NCBI GenBank assembly: GCA_046293395.1
Contig: JBKBOU010000003.1
Span: forward strand, 730,382-794,381
Direction of reading: 5' to 3'
Length of the DNA stretch: 64,000 nucleotides
Origin: CAYNRA01 sp046293395
GTDB lineage: Bacteria > Bacteroidota > Bacteroidia > Cytophagales > Spirosomataceae
In this document: in pieces, positions 61,637 through 64,000 of the stretch
Numbering within the stretch: position 1 is the first letter of the stretch
How the letters are laid out: each line of letters begins with the position of its first letter
The notes under the pieces: generated by a model
Seen by the model: only the letters and a program-made list of their open reading frames with translations
Databases searched by the model: none
Told to the model about the DNA's origin: nothing
Made by a program: the position numbers and the translations under genes

Positions 61637-63676
61637 ATGAAATCACAAAACACACCGAAGGCGGTAATCCCGCGCCTTCTACTCTATTATATTCTAGGTT
61701 TGTCTCTACGCCTTTTCTTAAAAGACACCAATATCTGGCTTAGCTATTGTACGCTTGGATTCGTATTCGTTACTTTTTTTATCATACGTTTCCTGCCATC
61801 ATTAAGTAAAGGAATATGGATAAGTATTCTCTTCTTCCTATTCGGGTTGCAGAGAATATCTCATACAAAAAATACCTTACCCCCGATTCCAGAGAATGGA
61901 TATGTCATTCAAATTATAGAACCTCCTGTTTCTAAGCAAAATTCGTATAAATCGGTTGCAAAAGTCTTATTAGAAAGAGTTGATTCCTCCCATTGGAAAA
62001 ATGTAGATTATCCTGTCTTGATTTATTTCACCAAAAAAGATACGCTGGTTCCTAAACTTGGTTCTACCTATCTAATTCATAAAGCACCAAGCCGAGTCGA
62101 TAAACCGAAAAACCCCAACCAGTTTAATTATCAATCTTACCTTGCTCAAAAAGGAATTTATTACCAGCAGTTCCTGCAAATAGGTCAAGTTCTTCCTATT
62201 TCACTCGACTCTCCTTTCAACCTGAAACTCTTCTTTAAAAACTACGCGCTTCGTATCGGTCAGATAATTCAAGATAATCTCGAAGAGGAAGCTTCGTCAG
62301 CCATTGTTCAAGCAATGATTACCGGCGTGCGAGATGACATAGACAGGGAGCTTGCTCAAGTTTATACCAATACCGGTGCTGTACATGTACTTTCTGTCTC
62401 AGGTATGCACGTCGGGGTTATCTATATTCTATGTACATATATACTTTCTATCTTATTTTCCTTTTTTTCTTACAAATGGCGAAAAGTGAAAATTGTGATT
62501 ATTCTTGTTATCCTCGTTTTTTACGCATGTTTTACCGGACTCTCTCCCTCCGTCGTCAGAGCAACAACGATGTTTATTATTGTTCAATGTGCAAGTTTCT
62601 TCCGAAGATCAAGCTCATCAAGTGCGTCTTTGTTTTTGACAGCCCTTCTCCTATTAGTTATATCTCCTGACTGGCTCCAAGACCTCGGATTTCAGCTTTC
62701 CTTTTTAGCTGTCTATGGGATTATCAGAATAAATCCTCTCTGGACAAATTTGTGGAATCCTCAAAACCCAATTATTAAAGCAGTATGGAGTATTACTGCC
62801 GTTGGTTTTTCTGCACAATTAATTACATTTCCAATTAGTATTTTCTATTTCCATCAATTCCCAACTTACTTCTTTCTTGCCAATCCCATTGTATCGGTGT
62901 TAGCAACAGTGCTGATACTCCTAGCTCTAGCCCTGCTCTTCTTCGCCTCTCTCCCATTTACCTGGATAACCTCATTCTTGGGTTTTGTACTGAACAAGTT
63001 GGTCATCTTTCTCAACGAAACAAATAGATTCATAGCAAACTTGCCCTGGGCAGTATCTAATAATCACTTGATTGATTTCTTTGAATGTGGCCTACTCTAC
63101 TTTTGTATCCTATTATGGATTCAGTTTTTCTACAAACCCTCATTTGCGTTATTTAGGAATGGGGTTCTTTTGCTTTGTTTTTTCTGCACATATAATATAT
63201 ATGATGACATGCAAAAAGCAAAACAAGATATGATACGCGTGCACCATATTCCCAAGTCAGCTGGTCTTTCTATCATTCAAGGAAAGTATGCCGTGTTTGT
63301 CTCAAATAAGCGGGTAGTTGATAATCCTCTAACGTACGAATACACACTGAAAAATTATTTCATCGCGCAAGGAATAAGGGATTTTGAAATGGTCGCTATT
63401 CCAGATTCTATAAATACACGCATATCTATCGGTTTAGGAAAAAAATTAGTACAAGTAAATTGGTTGGCTAATCCTCGGTATGTATCTATGATGGACAGTG
63501 CAAATGTATGGTTGATATCAAACCAGCGCAAAAGTTTCAATTATCCATTAAATGGTATGTTCGTGATGGATGAATCAAATAAAAGGTATTTTATGAAAGT
63601 AATGGAGGCTGAGGCTATTGCAAATAGGATACAATTAATAAATTTATACAAGGATGGAGCTGTTAACATTAACTAA
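61637..63676 (+). CDS. comEC: ComEC/Rec2 family DNA-uptake membrane protein
   Basis: A 679-residue protein with two or three N-terminal helices, a DUF4131-like extracytoplasmic part (to ~200), then the Competence domain with VLSVSGMHVGVIYILCTYIL, GLSPSVVRATTMFII and LQDLGFQLSFLAVYGII. The C-terminal metallo-beta-lactamase-like nuclease domain (HxHxDH) of B. subtilis-type ComEC is not present; the tail after ~550 is short. This shorter form is usual in Bacteroidota. It should form the inner membrane channel for transforming DNA, matching comF at 40.4 kb. Confidence 0.9.
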   Translation: MKSQNTPKAVIPRLLLYYILGLSLRLFLKDTNIWLSYCTLGFVFVTFFIIRFLPSLSKGIWISILFFLFGLQRISHTKNTLPPIPENGYVIQIIEPPVSKQNSYKSVAKVLLERVDSSHWKNVDYPVLIYFTKKDTLVPKLGSTYLIHKAPSRVDKPKNPNQFNYQSYLAQKGIYYQQFLQIGQVLPISLDSPFNLKLFFKNYALRIGQIIQDNLEEEASSAIVQAMITGVRDDIDRELAQVYTNTGAVHVLSVSGMHVGVIYILCTYILSILFSFFSYKWRKVKIVIILVILVFYACFTGLSPSVVRATTMFIIVQCASFFRRSSSSSASLFLTALLLLVISPDWLQDLGFQLSFLAVYGIIRINPLWTNLWNPQNPIIKAVWSITAVGFSAQLITFPISIFYFHQFPTYFFLANPIVSVLATVLILLALALLFFASLPFTWITSFLGFVLNKLVIFLNETNRFIANLPWAVSNNHLIDFFECGLLYFCILLWIQFFYKPSFALFRNGVLLLCFFCTYNIYDDMQKAKQDMIRVHHIPKSAGLSIIQGKYAVFVSNKRVVDNPLTYEYTLKNYFIAQGIRDFEMVAIPDSINTRISIGLGKKLVQVNWLANPRYVSMMDSANVWLISNQRKSFNYPLNGMFVMDESNKRYFMKVMEAEAIANRIQLINLYKDGAVNIN

Positions 63677-63926
63677 AGATTTCATTATTTTCAGTATTTG
63701 TATAATTATTTGGTGTATTTTTTGGGGGTATTTGGGTGTATGGTATTGGTTGTTAGGGTTTTAGGTATTTGGTGGTGAGATATTCTTTAGTTTATGTGTT
63801 TGGATATTGGGTTTGGTTGTATTAGTTTTGCAGTCCGGTTCGGGTAGTAGGGCTGGGTTTGTTTGTTTGAGGGGCTTAGTTTTGGGTTTGGCGATTTGTT
63901 AGATTTCAATTATTTTTTCAAATAAA
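63677..63926. other. Non-coding stretch with extreme G over C skew
   Basis: No convincing gene. In 63721-63900 I count 66 G and only 8 C on the plus strand; 63721-63780 has no C at all. G-runs of 2-5 bases recur every few bases, so the plus strand or its RNA could form G-quadruplexes. The composition is unlike the rest of the window. Confidence 0.6.
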
Positions 63927-63957
63927 TTTGTTTTGTTAATTTTTTCTATTACCTTTG
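63927..63957 (+). promoter_or_regulatory. Strong promoter reading out of the window
   Basis: TTTG at 63927-63930, exactly 19 bases, then TACCTTTG at 63950-63957: a full Bacteroidota consensus promoter, in an A/T-rich lead-in. It points to a gene or RNA starting past position 64000; the last 43 bases are its expected untranslated leader. Confidence 0.65.
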
Positions 63958-64000
63958 CACTCCGATTCGGCGTCAAGTAGTCATTTTTCCCACCTGAACA

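Noticed and set aside
1..64000. CRISPR arrays, insertion sequences, prophage or integrase genes
   Set aside because: No regularly spaced repeats, transposase or integrase-type proteins were seen anywhere in the window.

Overview
The window looks like chromosomal DNA of a low-GC member of the Bacteroidota, most likely the Cytophagales. The support is a GldJ-type gliding/type IX secretion lipoprotein, a TonB-dependent receptor followed by a DUF4249 lipoprotein, several families found mainly in this phylum (DUF4296, DUF4292, DUF4175, DUF4136, DUF2911), a NagB/PIG-L fusion, a short ATP synthase epsilon subunit, and upstream sequences matching the Bacteroidota promoter (TTTG, about 19 bases, then TAnnTTTG). 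I found no insertion sequence, prophage, CRISPR array, tRNA or rRNA. Gene content is overwhelmingly housekeeping.

Layout. 1-5600: fabG (cut by the window edge), the operon DUF4296 - polyprenol-phosphate glycosyltransferase - gcvT on the minus strand, then DUF58, a membrane protein and a NeuD-type acyltransferase on the plus strand. 5600-14900: atpD-atpC, a MORN-type secreted protein, GDP-fucose synthase, DUF2911, an ABC ATPase, a large membrane TPR protein, phosphatidylserine decarboxylase and a cyclophilin. 14900-27200: DsbD-like reductase, cysteine desulfurase with LipB, YraN, a VWA-like lipoprotein, a solitary mraY, TonB receptor with DUF4249, and the NagB/PIG-L fusion behind a perfect operator-like palindrome. 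27200-46000: RluA, Dxr, AccD, a TPR protein, an origin-like intergenic region, an Ig-like lipoprotein, MnmG, parS sites, DUF4175, Xth, ComF, GldJ and Mfd. 46000-54600: MsrA, a frameshifted gene remnant, two DUF4136 lipoproteins around aroB-plsC, DinB, QueA, an adenosyltransferase and a CBM9-like protein. 54600-64000: a mostly co-directional plus-strand run of an epimerase, two TPR proteins, a DUF4292 lipoprotein, an EnvC-like factor, PanB and ComEC, ending in an extremely G-over-C skewed non-coding stretch and a strong promoter that reads out of the window.

The most important observation is that this appears to be the replication-origin region. The 374-base gap at 31881-32254 holds at least ten DnaA boxes (TTATNCACA or TTATCCACG) beside very AT-rich DNA. 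A perfect parS palindrome and a one-mismatch copy lie 3.6 kb away upstream of mnmG (gidA), and satellite DnaA-box pairs sit in intergenic gaps about 3 kb to one side and 7.7 kb to the other. dnaA itself is not in the window.

I did not find a clearly new defence or mobile system. The best candidates for unexplained biology are the satellite DnaA-box elements, the NagR/DasR-like operator touching the nagB start codon, the C-poor strand near 63.8 kb and the frameshifted small-gene locus near 47 kb.
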